Shown here: positions 34,671-45,693 of the stretch, one piece after another | Numbering within the stretch: position 1 is the stretch's first letter | Layout: the number at the start of each line of letters is the position of its first letter | Assembly: GCF_013466425.1 (NCBI RefSeq) | Contig: NZ_CP059165.1 | Location: 4,960,001 to 5,024,000, forward strand | DNA length: 64,000 nt | Origin: Mycobacterium vicinigordonae | GTDB lineage: Bacteria > Actinomycetota > Actinomycetes > Mycobacteriales > Mycobacteriaceae | Direction: 5' to 3' | Program-made: the position numbers and the translations under genes | Notes under the pieces: generated by a model | What the model saw: only the letters and a program-made list of their open reading frames with translations | What the model was told of the DNA's origin: nothing | Databases searched by the model: none

Positions 34671-35538
34671 CGTTGTTCGGCCCGCCCGAGTTCTGCCCGG
34701 GAATGTCGGTGATCGGGAAGTTCGGCATCGGCTTGGGCGACGGCGTATTGGGCAACGCCGGGATCTGAACAGCCGGGATATCGTGCAGCTCGTTGACAGG
34801 CGGACCGTTCTCCCGGCTGCCGTAGCTGCTGCCAGGCGCCCGCGGGCCGAGCATCTCGCTAACGGTCACCAGGTGGTAGCCGTTGGCTTTGAGCACCGGG
34901 ATGAACTGGTAGACCAGGTCGACGGTGCTGGAGTAGGTGTCGTGGAACAGCACCACCGACCCCGGTTTGATCTGGGTCATCAGCACCTGCCGCGTGGCCG
35001 CGGTATTTGCGTCGTTGGCCCAGTCGAATGGGATGACGTCCCATAGGATCTCGGCGAGACCGAAGGTGGCGGCGGTCTGGCGCACCGCCGGGTTGGACAG
35101 ACCACCAGCTGGCCGATACAACACCGGCGTCCGTCCTGTTGCCGCGGTGATCGCGTCGTTGGCACGGGAGAATTGGGCGGCGATGTCCTCAGGCGGGATC
35201 GTCGTCATATTGGGGTGTTCCCAGGTGTGGCTGCCGATTTCCATGCCCGCGTCGGCGATCCGCTTGGCGCCCGACGGGTTGGCGGCCACCTTGTTACCGA
35301 TCAGGAAGAAGGTGGCCTTGGCGTCGTCGTTGCGCAGAATCTGCAGCAGCCGGTCGGTGTAGGGGCCCGGACCGTCGTCGAAGGTCAGTGCGATGCATTT
35401 GACGACCGAACAGTTCGCGTCGTCGGCCCGGGTGACGTGGCCGGTCAGGCCACCGATCACCAGGACACCCACCGCGACCACCACCCCGAAGACCATGCGG
35501 CCGTAGCGCCAGGCCTGGCTGTCGGGTCGTTTCGGCAC
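34663..35538 (-). CDS. NodB-type polysaccharide (peptidoglycan) deacetylase
   Basis: A 291-residue protein (Rv1096-like) with an N-terminal membrane anchor or signal (MVFGVVVAVGVLVIGGLTGH). The NodB domain has catalytic IALTFDDGPGPYTDRLL, metal-binding histidines in IGSHTWEHPNMT, RPAGGLSNPAVR and the C-terminal VVLFHDTYSSTVD. A Pro-rich tail follows. Rv1096 has been reported to deacetylate peptidoglycan. The stop overlaps the GTG start of the cyclase gene by 8 bases, so wall deacetylation and cAMP production are translationally linked here. Confidence 0.9.
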   Translation of the reverse strand: MPKRPDSQAWRYGRMVFGVVVAVGVLVIGGLTGHVTRADDANCSVVKCIALTFDDGPGPYTDRLLQILRNDDAKATFFLIGNKVAANPSGAKRIADAGMEIGSHTWEHPNMTTIPPEDIAAQFSRANDAITAATGRTPVLYRPAGGLSNPAVRQTAATFGLAEILWDVIPFDWANDANTAATRQVLMTQIKPGSVVLFHDTYSSTVDLVYQFIPVLKANGYHLVTVSEMLGPRAPGSSYGSRENGPPVNELHDIPAVQIPALPNTPSPKPMPNFPITDIPGQNSGGPNNGA

Positions 35539-35579
35539 TGGGAAAGTTTACCGAAAGGCCGTCTGGCCCCGCTGAGCCG

Positions 35580-36881
35580 TCAGTTCGGCCCGGCGATTTC
35601 CTCGAGCATCTCGGTGACCAGCGCCGCGATCGGCGACCGCTCGCTACGCAGCAGGGTGATGTGGGCGAACAGCGGGTGACCTTTGAGCTTCTCGATCACG
35701 GCGGCCACCCCGTCGTGGCGGCCCACCCGCAGGTTGTCACGCTGTGCGATGTCGTGGGTGAGCACCACCCGGGAGCCGGTGCCCAGCCTGGACAACACAG
35801 TCAGCAACACGTTGCGCTCCAGCGACTGGGCTTCGTCGACGATCACAAACGAGTCGTGCAGCGAGCGGCCGCGGATGTGGGTCAGCGGCAGCACCTCGAG
35901 CATGCCGCGCGACAGCACCTCCTCGAGCACCGCAGGGCTGGCCAGCCCCTCTAGGGTGTCGAAGACGGCCTGGGCCCACGGGCCCATCTTGTCGCTCTCG
36001 CTGCCGGGCAGGTAGCCCAGTTCTTGGCCGCCGACGGCATACAGAGGCCGGAACACCACCACCTTGCGTTGGGTGCGCCGCTCCAGCACCGCTTCGAGTC
36101 CGGCGCACAGCGCCAGGGCCGACTTTCCGGTGCCAGCCTTGCCGCCGAGCGAGACGATGCCCACCGACTCGTCCAGCAATAGGTCGAGCGCGACGCGCTG
36201 CTCGGCGGATCGACCCCGCAAACCGAACACCTCACGATCCCCCCGGACCAGCTGTACGCGCTTGGCCGGCGTCACCCTGCCCAGCGCGTGCGAGCTACCG
36301 CCGAGCAGCCGAATCCCGGTGTGGCACGGCAGATCCCGGGCCTCTGCCAGGTCGATCTCGCCGTCGGAGAACAGCTCGTCGATGTCCTCGGCGGCCACCT
36401 CGATCTCACGCATCCCCGACCAGCCGGAGACGACGACGTCCTGTGCGTGATATTCGTCGGCCGGCAAGCCGACCGCGGCGGCCTTGACGCGCAGCGGAAT
36501 GTCCTTGCTCACCAACGTGACCCGCTTACCCTCGGCGGCCAGGTTGGCGGCGCAGCTCAAAATCCGGGAGTCGTTGCTGTCGGTCCGGAAACCCGCCGGC
36601 AACACCGACGGGTCGGTGTGGTTCAGTTCGACGTGCAACGAACCGCCGTGAGCGCCAACCGGTATCGGTTGGTCCAAGCGGCCATGCTCGAGGCGCAGGT
36701 CATCGAACAACCGCAACGCCTGGCGGGCGAACCATCCCAGCTCGTGGTGGTGACGTTTGGCTTCCAGTTCGCTGATCACTACCAGCGGAACCACCACCTC
36801 GTGCTCGGCGAACCGACTGCAGGCCCAGGGGTCGGACAGCAGTACGGAAGTGTCGAGCACGTACGTCCGGGTTTCGGTCAC
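35580..36881 (-). CDS. phoH2: PhoH2: PIN-domain RNase fused to PhoH helicase
   Basis: A 433-residue protein (Rv1095). The N-terminal PIN domain has acidic catalytic residues in [28 protein letters not shown] and [15 protein letters not shown] with [11 protein letters not shown]. The C-terminal PhoH ATPase has Walker [21 protein letters not shown] and Walker [15 protein letters not shown]. PhoH2 unwinds and cleaves RNA and is described as the toxin half of PhoAT-PhoH2. GTG 36881 has GAGG 10 bases upstream and is embedded in GTGA with the stop of a 55-codon upstream frame. Confidence 0.93.
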   Translation of the reverse strand: MTETRTYVLDTSVLLSDPWACSRFAEHEVVVPLVVISELEAKRHHHELGWFARQALRLFDDLRLEHGRLDQPIPVGAHGGSLHVELNHTDPSVLPAGFRTDSNDSRILSCAANLAAEGKRVTLVSKDIPLRVKAAAVGLPADEYHAQDVVVSGWSGMREIEVAAEDIDELFSDGEIDLAEARDLPCHTGIRLLGGSSHALGRVTPAKRVQLVRGDREVFGLRGRSAEQRVALDLLLDESVGIVSLGGKAGTGKSALALCAGLEAVLERRTQRKVVVFRPLYAVGGQELGYLPGSESDKMGPWAQAVFDTLEGLASPAVLEEVLSRGMLEVLPLTHIRGRSLHDSFVIVDEAQSLERNVLLTVLSRLGTGSRVVLTHDIAQRDNLRVGRHDGVAAVIEKLKGHPLFAHITLLRSERSPIAALVTEMLEEIAGPN

Positions 36882-37045
36882 GGGGCGCTCCTCGAGCGAA
36901 TGACGCTCGGGCGGACCCACGCGAGCGTGTCGGCGGGGGCCGCGGCACCAGGACCGGGTCCGGTCCTGCCTTTCCAACGACCGGTGTGGTTACCGGTGCA
37001 GAAACCGGGAGTGCCGCCCTGGCAGCAAAGCAAGTCGCTGGCCAT
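36878..37045 (-). CDS. Putative PhoAT antitoxin (55 aa), overlapping phoH2 start
   Basis: A frame of 55 codons begins at ATG 37045 ([15 protein letters not shown]) and ends [15 protein letters not shown], its TGA sharing four bases with the phoH2 GTG. In M. tuberculosis and M. smegmatis a small gene immediately upstream of phoH2, phoAT, encodes its antitoxin; position, size and coupling fit. Three cysteines and a Gly/Thr-rich middle are visible. The strand's frame is open upstream without another usual start codon. TAGCGT (37054-37059) 8 bases before the ATG could be a -10 for a leaderless message. No sequence comparison was possible. Confidence 0.55.
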   Translation of the reverse strand: MASDLLCCQGGTPGFCTGNHTGRWKGRTGPGPGAAAPADTLAWVRPSVIRSRSAP

Positions 37046-37145
37046 CGAGGCCGACGCTACTCCGGTCGCCGCACCACCGCAGTGCAGGCGCGCCGAGACA
37101 CAACCGTGACACCCAAACGCAATACGCGCGATCGGCGAATTCGGG

Positions 37146-37973
37146 TCAGTCCGTGACGAACTGCTTAAGCGCCGGCTCGTCGGCCAACCCCCAGGCGGTG
37201 ATTCGCTCGGAGATCACCTGCTGCAGCTGAGCCGCGTCGAAGATGCCGGCCTCGGCCACGTTCTGCAACTTGTCGCTGTAGGCCTCGATGTCGGCGCCGG
37301 GCACCTCGAGGTCGGCCGCGCGGGCCGCGATCGCCGCGATCGTCTCGTCGTGGGTGTAGTCGAGTAGGTGGGTGACCAAGTTGGCGAAGAACTCCTCGTG
37401 CCGAGCCTCGTCGCGGGCAATCCGATCGATGAGCCCGGCCAGGATCGGCTCCTCGATGCGCGCGGCGAGGTTGCGACAGAAAGTGCCGTACGCACGCTCG
37501 GAGAAGGCCATGAAGACCAGGGTCTCGACCTGCGAGTAATGGTCGGCGCGGTAGCCCTTCATCACATACTGGACGCGGGCGTGTTCATTGGCGGTCGGGT
37601 CGACCTCGCGGGTCACCACCAGGTACTCGCGCAGCGCGATCGCATGCAGGTGCTCTTCGGCGGTCCAGCGACCGATCCAGCGGCCCCAGAAGTCCTCGAG
37701 GATGAAGTGCTCGACGAACTCGCGGTGATGGGCGGCCAGGTTGTCCTTGAGCAGCAGCAGGATCTCGCAGGCGTCGGTGATCGGCCGGGGCAGGGTCGCC
37801 TGGGATGGGTCCCAGTCCCGTCCGCCGAGGAACGCGTAGTTCTCGCCGCGGTCGAACGGCACGTAATCGTGGGCGAACCAAATGTCCTCGGTACTGAGGT
37901 GGCGGTCCACGTTGGCTTCCACCACGGGCTCGAGTTCCAGAGTGAGCGCGTTAGCGACAGGTTTCTGTGCCAT
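37146..37973 (-). CDS. desA2: Acyl-[acyl carrier protein] desaturase DesA2
   Basis: A 275-residue diiron desaturase-like protein (Rv1094). Characteristic stretches: NVDRHLSTEDIWFAHDYVPF, the diiron ligand helices HHREFVEHFILEDFWGRW, AEEHLHAIALREYLV and IARDEARHEEFFANLV. It is thought to act in mycolic-acid precursor desaturation. ATG 37973 (MAQKPVANALTLELEPV) matches the known N-terminus; a frame start 12 codons earlier is not used. Upstream of phoAT-phoH2 on the same strand. Confidence 0.93.
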   Translation of the reverse strand: MAQKPVANALTLELEPVVEANVDRHLSTEDIWFAHDYVPFDRGENYAFLGGRDWDPSQATLPRPITDACEILLLLKDNLAAHHREFVEHFILEDFWGRWIGRWTAEEHLHAIALREYLVVTREVDPTANEHARVQYVMKGYRADHYSQVETLVFMAFSERAYGTFCRNLAARIEEPILAGLIDRIARDEARHEEFFANLVTHLLDYTHDETIAAIAARAADLEVPGADIEAYSDKLQNVAEAGIFDAAQLQQVISERITAWGLADEPALKQFVTD

Positions 37974-38092
37974 GCGGTAACTGTAACCCGCTGACACAGG
38001 TTCTTTCAACTTCCCGTGCGCTGTGTCGCGTCACAGTTGGGTACAGCCGGACAGTTCCCGTTCCGGGCTCCAGGTGCAGGCTCCGAGGCGCG

Positions 38093-40458
<2,366 letters not shown>

Positions 40459-40465
40459 ACGCGGG

Positions 40466-40517
40466 CCGATGCGGGGCCGCCAACCGCAACGCTCGGGCGG
40501 TAGCGACCCCGCATCGG
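40466..40517. terminator. Long stem-loop between convergent coaA and membrane-protein genes
   Basis: CCGATGCGGGG (40466-40476) pairs perfectly with CCCCGCATCGG (40507-40517). Inside it, CCGCC (40477-40481) pairs with GGCGG (40496-40500). TTT follows. Its place between two convergent stop codons suggests a bidirectional transcription terminator. Confidence 0.6.
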
Positions 40518-40531
40518 TTTCATGAGGGGAG

Positions 40532-40945
40532 TCAGGCCGCCAGGCGGCGCACTCCCAGGTACTGCAGTCCTGCGAACGCCGCCGTGTAGACGCCGGTGGC
40601 CAGCGTCACAGCCACCCCGACCGCCGTCATCGGCACCAACTCGGCGGCGATGATCGCCGCCACGGTGTAGGCAAGGTTGGCGGCGACGACGCCGATTCCG
40701 GCGCGGCGCAGGTTCGGCAGCGCCGCAAGACCAAATACGACGAGTCCGTACAGCACGAAGAACGCGCCCATGCTGTATTCCTGGCCGGACGTCAGGCCGG
40801 TCAGCCGCGAGATCGGATCGGCGGCGACGGCGACCAGCAGTCCCATCAGGCCGGTAAGGGTGGCGTCGGCACGCATGGCGAACCGCAGCAGCGAGTCCGT
40901 CGAGTCGTTGAGGCGCCGTGTCGTGGAACCAGAAATGGCGGTCAT
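40532..40945 (-). CDS. Small four-helix membrane protein of unknown function
   Basis: A 137-residue protein with four predicted membrane helices (about 29-50, 58-78, 82-104 and 108-128), for example MGAFFVLYGLVVFGLAALPN and IGVVAANLAYTVAAIIAAEL. The N-terminus (STTRRLNDSTDSLLRFAMRA) is cytoplasmic and basic. I recognise no family with confidence. It is downstream of the methyltransferase gene on the same strand, separated by about 120 bp. Confidence 0.7.
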   Translation of the reverse strand: MTAISGSTTRRLNDSTDSLLRFAMRADATLTGLMGLLVAVAADPISRLTGLTSGQEYSMGAFFVLYGLVVFGLAALPNLRRAGIGVVAANLAYTVAAIIAAELVPMTAVGVAVTLATGVYTAAFAGLQYLGVRRLAA

Positions 40946-41068
40946 GCGTGATGCTCCTAGTTGTCGAAGGTCGGGGTTTCAGACACCTTCGACGGTGCCG
41001 GTCGGGCACTGCCAGATCGACGCATGACGCTGCCATTTGCTGCCAGGCACGCCTTGAACAGGGGTTTG

Positions 41069-42154
41069 TTAGACCGCTTGCGCCTCGAGCACGCTGAACG
41101 GCGACGCGGTAGCTACCACCCGCTTAAGCCGGAACCCGGCACGATCGAACAGTCGCTCGAATTCGGCGGCGGTACGCTCGCGCGCGTCGAGCGCGACGAG
41201 CATTTCCAGGTCCAGCCAGTTTCCGATGAACTCTCGGTCGTGCTCGGGCAGGACGAACTCGACCAGCAGCACGTGGCTGCCCGTCGCCGCCGCGCTACGC
41301 ACATTGCGCAGGATCTGCACGGCGTCGTCATCGGGCCAGTCGTGGATGACGCTCTTGAGCACATAAGCGTCGCCGCCGGCGGGTACCGACTCGAAGAACG
41401 ATCCTTCGGCGATCTGGATCCGGTCTTGCACTCCCTGCTCAGCGAGCACAGCTGGCGCACCGGCCACCACCTGGGGTTGGTCGAACAAGATCCCACGCGC
41501 CTGCGGGGTGGCGGCCATGATCGCGGCCAGCAGCCGACCGTGTCCGCCGCCCACGTCGACGATGGTTGCGTAAGGGCTGAAGTCGTAGGCGGCCACCACA
41601 GGTCCGATCGAGAGCGCGGACCCGCCGGTCATGGCCTGGTTGAAGATCTCGCCGAGTTCGGGCTCCGAGGCCAGATACTCGAAAGCCGGTTTGCCACGCA
41701 ACTCTGGGATCACCGACCGGCCGGTGCGAATCGCATCGGTGAGGTGGCTCCAATGCTCGCGATGTTGGGGCGAACCCAACCAACGCGTCCACCCGACGAG
41801 CGATACCTCCGCGTCGCTCCGAAGCGTTTCCGCGAGCGGCGTGAGGTCGTAGCGGCCGTCGCGGCGCTGCCGGAAAACGCCGCGGCTGATCAGCGCCCTG
41901 AGTAGACGCCGTAGCGCATCGGCGTCGGCGTCGACCGCGGCCGCCAACTCTTCGGCAGACATTGGCCCCCCGGCCAGCGCGTCGGCGATGCCGAGCTCGG
42001 CCGCTGCGGTGATCGCCTGCGCAGCCCAGGAGTTGACGACCATTTCCATCACAGCGACCGGCGGCGGGACCATGCGGCGGTGCAGCCGGGCCAGCTGGTG
42101 CCGAGCGGCATCGATCGCGCTCACCACCTTGGGCGGTGGAATTCTGGCGGCCAA
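41069..42154 (-). CDS. SAM-dependent O-methyltransferase (plant-type/CrtF-like)
   Basis: A 361-residue methyltransferase. The N-terminal winged-helix dimerisation domain holds VVNSWAAQAITAAAELGIAD and LRRLLRALISRGVFR. The Rossmann domain begins at TIVDVGGGHGRLLAAIMAAT (SAM motif I) and continues with LFDQPQVVAGAPAVL and YVLKSVIHDWPDDDAVQIL, the region carrying the catalytic His. This layout is shared with hydroxyneurosporene and polyketide O-methyltransferases. The start is TTG 42154, supported by GGAG about 9 bases upstream. 44 bp after the eight-helix membrane gene. Confidence 0.83.
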   Translation of the reverse strand: MAARIPPPKVVSAIDAARHQLARLHRRMVPPPVAVMEMVVNSWAAQAITAAAELGIADALAGGPMSAEELAAAVDADADALRRLLRALISRGVFRQRRDGRYDLTPLAETLRSDAEVSLVGWTRWLGSPQHREHWSHLTDAIRTGRSVIPELRGKPAFEYLASEPELGEIFNQAMTGGSALSIGPVVAAYDFSPYATIVDVGGGHGRLLAAIMAATPQARGILFDQPQVVAGAPAVLAEQGVQDRIQIAEGSFFESVPAGGDAYVLKSVIHDWPDDDAVQILRNVRSAAATGSHVLLVEFVLPEHDREFIGNWLDLEMLVALDARERTAAEFERLFDRAGFRLKRVVATASPFSVLEAQAV

Positions 42155-42198
42155 GGGTTGTTCTCCTTCGTTTGTTGCGTGCCTACGGGATAGCGACT

Positions 42199-43569
42199 CT
42201 ATTCGCTGGAAACCGTGACCCGCCCGCGCAGGTCGGCCGCGATCAACTTCGCCGCCGCGTTTTGCCAGTTGTGCAGCGAGCGCTGCGGCACCTCGGTCAC
42301 CAGCCACTGCCAGGCCTGACGCGCGGTCGGATCCAATCCGGCCGCGGTGGCGTTCTGCGCGTATGCCCGCACCCCGACCACGTAGGGGAAGTACAGCGAG
42401 TTGTAATACCGCCATTCCTCGGTGGTACCGAAATCGCCGCCGTCGCGGGGCTTGAGCCGGCTGATGCCGTCGGCGAGCACGGCCTTGAGTTCGTTGGCCC
42501 GCTCCACGGGGTGATCGAGGGCGCCGCGCGCGGCCAACCGCTCGTCGATCACCGGCAACGCGGTCAGCGGGCTGGCGACAAGCTTGGTCAAGTCGCCGTA
42601 GTGCCCCAGCGCCCGCCGAGTGAGTCGCACGAAAGTGTCGTCGTCGACGTCGACGAGGGGATCCTGGGATCGCAGCGGCAAGGCGGCCCCGGCGTCGCGC
42701 AGCGCCGCCCGGCTGGCCCGCAGCTCTGGTGAGCGCGAGAACGCCAGCCGGTCCAGCAACCCGGCGAACGGGTCCGCCAATACCTGCACCGTGATTGAGA
42801 TCGTCAGGCTGGTGAACAGCAGCACCGTCAGCGCGGTCTGCGCGCCCGGCTCACCGCGGGTCACCGCCAGCCCAATCAGCGCCTGGCCGCCGAACAGCGT
42901 CGCCACTGCCGTGCAGCCGGCGAACGAGCGCAGCATGTCGGCACGCAGCGCCTGACCCTCGTCGAAGGCATCCCACAGCGCCACCGCGGCCCCGAGCAAC
43001 AGCACGTCAAAACCCGTCGACGCCAAGGCCAACCAGCTGGGCACCAACCCCAACGGAATGATCAGAATGGCGTTGGCCAGCGCGAAAAACAGCGTCGCCA
43101 CCACCACGGCCCCGGTGACCGATACCGGCCGGGTGGGCCGCAGCAACGTGACGGTCAACGCACCCAGGGTGGACACCGAGATCGCCGTGCACATCAGCCA
43201 GTGTCCGAGCCGCAGCGGGCCGTCCACATCTCCCGCCACCGCAGCCCCCAACAGCGTCAACGTAGCGACACCGGCAACCAGCATCACCTCGGGCGTTCGC
43301 CCCCGCGGGCTATCAGCGGGCCGGGCCAACTCGACCAGCACAGCGAACCACGCGACGCCCGGAACGGCGACGAGGTAGACCTCGACCTGGCTAAGCAGGT
43401 GCGCGTGCCGGACGCTGACTGTCCGCACCGCATCCAAGGCCACTACCAGGGCGAAGCCACACAGCCCGGTCGCGGCCAGCACGAGCACCGGCTTGCGCGG
43501 GTCGCGGGCCAGCAGATACAGCCCGAGCCACCCGCTCAGCGTGAACACCACCGCCGACAGCGCAGCCAT
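42199..43569 (-). CDS. Eight-helix membrane protein with conserved cytoplasmic domain, unknown function
   Basis: A 456-residue protein. About eight membrane helices fill the first 265 residues, resembling the seven-helix sensor modules of some actinobacterial signalling proteins. The C-terminal about 170 residues are soluble and have distinctive stretches: LTRRALGHYGDLTKLVASPL, RELKAVL-like ANELKAVLADGISRLKP, EEWRYYNSLYFPYVVGVRAY and VPQRSLHNWQNAAAKLIAAD. The last is helix-turn-helix-like. I know no function for this domain. It begins 12 bp after the prenyl synthase stop, in one operon with it. Confidence 0.72.
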   Translation of the reverse strand: MAALSAVVFTLSGWLGLYLLARDPRKPVLVLAATGLCGFALVVALDAVRTVSVRHAHLLSQVEVYLVAVPGVAWFAVLVELARPADSPRGRTPEVMLVAGVATLTLLGAAVAGDVDGPLRLGHWLMCTAISVSTLGALTVTLLRPTRPVSVTGAVVVATLFFALANAILIIPLGLVPSWLALASTGFDVLLLGAAVALWDAFDEGQALRADMLRSFAGCTAVATLFGGQALIGLAVTRGEPGAQTALTVLLFTSLTISITVQVLADPFAGLLDRLAFSRSPELRASRAALRDAGAALPLRSQDPLVDVDDDTFVRLTRRALGHYGDLTKLVASPLTALPVIDERLAARGALDHPVERANELKAVLADGISRLKPRDGGDFGTTEEWRYYNSLYFPYVVGVRAYAQNATAAGLDPTARQAWQWLVTEVPQRSLHNWQNAAAKLIAADLRGRVTVSSE

Positions 43570-43581
43570 GCAGTCAGTGTG

Positions 43582-44370
43582 TCACTTGCCGTAGCGCCGG
43601 TGCCGCATGCTGTAGTCGCGCAGCGCACGCAGGAAGTCGACGCGCCGAAACGCCGGCCAGTGCGCCTCGGTGAACCACATTTCCGAGTAGGCGCTCTGCC
43701 AGAGCAGAAAGCCGGACAGTCGCTGCTCCCCTGAGGTGCGGATCACCAGATCGGGGTCGGGTTGCCCAGAGGTGTACAGGTTTTCCGAGATCCCCTCGAC
43801 GGTGACCGCGTCCACTAGTTCCTCGGCGGTGGCACCGTTGGCGAGTTCCTTGCTCAGCAACGCGCGCACCGCGCCAACGATCTCCTGGCGACCGCCGTAC
43901 CCCACCGCAACGTTGACGTGGAAAGTGGCGTTCTGCGGGGTGGAGTCCACCGCGTCGCGCAACCGTCGGGCCGGCTCCTCCCCCAACAACTCCAGATCGC
44001 CGACGGTGCGCACGCTCCAGCGGTTTGCCGGGGCGCAGATCTCCTCCACGACGTCGGTGATGATCTCGATCAGCGCGCCCAGTTCCTCGGGGTCGCGCTG
44101 CAGGTTTTCGGTGGACAAGAGATAGACCGTGGTCATCTCGATGCCGGCGTCCTGACACCAGCGCAACATCTCGGCGATCTTGACCGCGCCCATCCGATAT
44201 CCGACGCTGACGTCGTCGTATCCCAGGCTGCGCGCCCAGCGGCGGTTTCCGTCGCACAGGACAGCGATGTGACGCGGCAACTCGGATCTGGTGGCGGCCA
44301 GTCCCTGCCGTAGCCGCAGCTCGTAAAGCCGGTACAGCGGCTCTTTGAGCCGTGGCGGGATGATCTCCAC
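43582..44370 (-). CDS. uppS: Short-chain Z-isoprenyl diphosphate synthase (E,Z-farnesyl diphosphate synthase)
   Basis: A 262-residue cis-prenyltransferase (Rv1086 type). Rv1086 makes omega,E,Z-farnesyl diphosphate, the starter for decaprenyl phosphate. Conserved blocks: HIAVLCDGNRRWARSLGYDD with the catalytic Asp, TVYLLSTENLQRDPEEL, VNVAVGYGGRQEIVGAV and the C-terminal DLVIRTSGEQRLSGFLLWQS plus SEMWFTEAHWPAFRRVD. GTG 44370 gives the known length. TAGTGT (44379-44384, minus strand) 8 bases upstream could be a -10 for a leaderless message; GTG 44397 is an alternative start. Confidence 0.93.
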   Translation of the reverse strand: MEIIPPRLKEPLYRLYELRLRQGLAATRSELPRHIAVLCDGNRRWARSLGYDDVSVGYRMGAVKIAEMLRWCQDAGIEMTTVYLLSTENLQRDPEELGALIEIITDVVEEICAPANRWSVRTVGDLELLGEEPARRLRDAVDSTPQNATFHVNVAVGYGGRQEIVGAVRALLSKELANGATAEELVDAVTVEGISENLYTSGQPDPDLVIRTSGEQRLSGFLLWQSAYSEMWFTEAHWPAFRRVDFLRALRDYSMRHRRYGK

Positions 44371-44514
44371 GAAGATCCACACTACTGTGACGGACACCGT
44401 TTTCCCGGTGTCATTTCCAGCAATCTCACGCTGCGTCTGACGGGCCTCTGACAGCTACTTTCGATACGCTGATGTGACCCACCACCGCCATCAGAGGACG
44501 GGGCACCAGCACAG

Positions 44515-45279
44515 ATGAGCAGCCAGACCAGCACGCTCACCGGCAGCGAACCGCACCCGGAAGCCGAGCCGGACGGCCATTCGCCGATCGACACCGCGCA
44601 GAAGGCCGCCCAGCACCTCGTCGAGGGCGTCGCCCGGGTGTTGACCAAGCCGCGTTTCCGCGGCTGGATTCACGTCTACTCCGCGATCACCGCCGTGTTC
44701 GCCGGCGCCTCCCTGGTCGCGGTCTCGTGGGCGGTGGATTCCACGAAGGCCGGGCTGGCGACGCTGCTCTACACCTTCGCCACGATCATCATGTTCACCG
44801 TCAGCGCCACCTACCACCGGGTCAATTGGAAGTCTGACACCGCCCGGATGTGGATGAAGCGGGCCGATCACTCGATGATCTTCGTGTTCATCGCGGGCAG
44901 CTACACACCGTTCGCGCTACTGGCACTGCCTGGCCACGACGGGCACGTGGTGTTGGCGATCGTGTGGGGCGGTGCCGCGGCTGGCACCCTGCTCAAGATG
45001 CTGTGGCCGTCGGCGCCGCGCTGGGTCGGGGTGCCGCTGTACATCCTGCTGGGCTGGGTGGCGGTCTGGTACACCGCCTCGATCCTGCACAACGCCGGGG
45101 TGACGGCCATGGTGCTGTTGTTCGTCGGCGGCGCCCTGTACAGCATCGGCGGCATTCTGTACGCATTGAAATGGCCCGACCCTTGGCCCACAACATTCGG
45201 CTATCACGAGTTCTTCCACGCCTGCACCGCGGTCGCGGCTATCTGCCACTACATCGCGATGTGGTTCGTGGTCTTCTAA
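44515..45279 (+). CDS. Hemolysin III / PAQR family membrane protein
   Basis: A 254-residue, seven-helix membrane protein (Rv1085c-like). Family signatures: [40 protein letters not shown] (Asp/Ser/His metal site) and the C-terminal [20 protein letters not shown] carrying two more conserved His. YqfA/HlyIII proteins share this Zn-binding fold with adiponectin receptors, which are ceramidase-like; the haemolysin name is historical. The first about 45 residues are a hydrophilic extension. Confidence 0.9.
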   Translation: MSSQTSTLTGSEPHPEAEPDGHSPIDTAQKAAQHLVEGVARVLTKPRFRGWIHVYSAITAVFAGASLVAVSWAVDSTKAGLATLLYTFATIIMFTVSATYHRVNWKSDTARMWMKRADHSMIFVFIAGSYTPFALLALPGHDGHVVLAIVWGGAAAGTLLKMLWPSAPRWVGVPLYILLGWVAVWYTASILHNAGVTAMVLLFVGGALYSIGGILYALKWPDPWPTTFGYHEFFHACTAVAAICHYIAMWFVVF

Positions 45280-45293
45280 GACTGATTCGTGCT

Positions 45294-45680
45294 TTAAGCC
45301 TGATTGGCGTCGGCCGGCGACCAGTAGGCCTTCATCGCGGTGACCTTGCCGTCGCCGTCGAACGCCATGGTCTCGATCGGCTCGATCCGTAACTTGCTGT
45401 CACCGGCGCTCACGGTCAACCGAAAGTGAAACGCCGCCTCGTTGCCGGACACTCGCAACGTCACCAGTTCGCATTGGCGCTGCATGCCCTCGACGGCAGA
45501 GTAGAAGCCGCGGATGGCGTTTTTGCCGATGTGAACTTCGCCGCCGCCCACCGGATCCTCGAGCGTCGCGTCGTCGGCGTAGAAGGCGGCCAGGTCGTCG
45601 GCGGTCCCGTTGGCAACCGTTTCGATGTAACGGTGGACCGTGTCGGTGATGGCTTGGGTCCTGTCGGCGGTGTTCGGCAT
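45294..45680 (-). CDS. Steroid delta-isomerase-like / SnoaL-like protein
   Basis: A 128-residue NTF2-fold protein. It aligns by eye with ketosteroid isomerases: a Tyr in VHRYIETVANG, LAAFYADDATLEDPVGGGEV with the catalytic-base Asp in LEDP, then VHIGKNAIRGFYSAVEG and the C-terminal YWSPADANQA. A second acidic residue occurs in TMAFDGDGK. Ketosteroid isomerase moves the C5-C6 double bond during sterol breakdown, which would complement Hsd. ATG 45680 is used; an ATG three codons earlier is possible. 13 bp after it on the other side lies the thioredoxin-fold gene's stop. Confidence 0.75.
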   Translation of the reverse strand: MPNTADRTQAITDTVHRYIETVANGTADDLAAFYADDATLEDPVGGGEVHIGKNAIRGFYSAVEGMQRQCELVTLRVSGNEAAFHFRLTVSAGDSKLRIEPIETMAFDGDGKVTAMKAYWSPADANQA

Positions 45681-45693
45681 GTGACGCACGCTA

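Noticed and set aside
36899..37109. Plus-strand 69-codon frame, Pro-rich, divergent from phoH2.
   Set aside because: It lies antisense to the putative phoAT gene, has no ribosome-binding site or recognisable domain, and its Pro/Ala composition is what GC-rich antisense reading gives.
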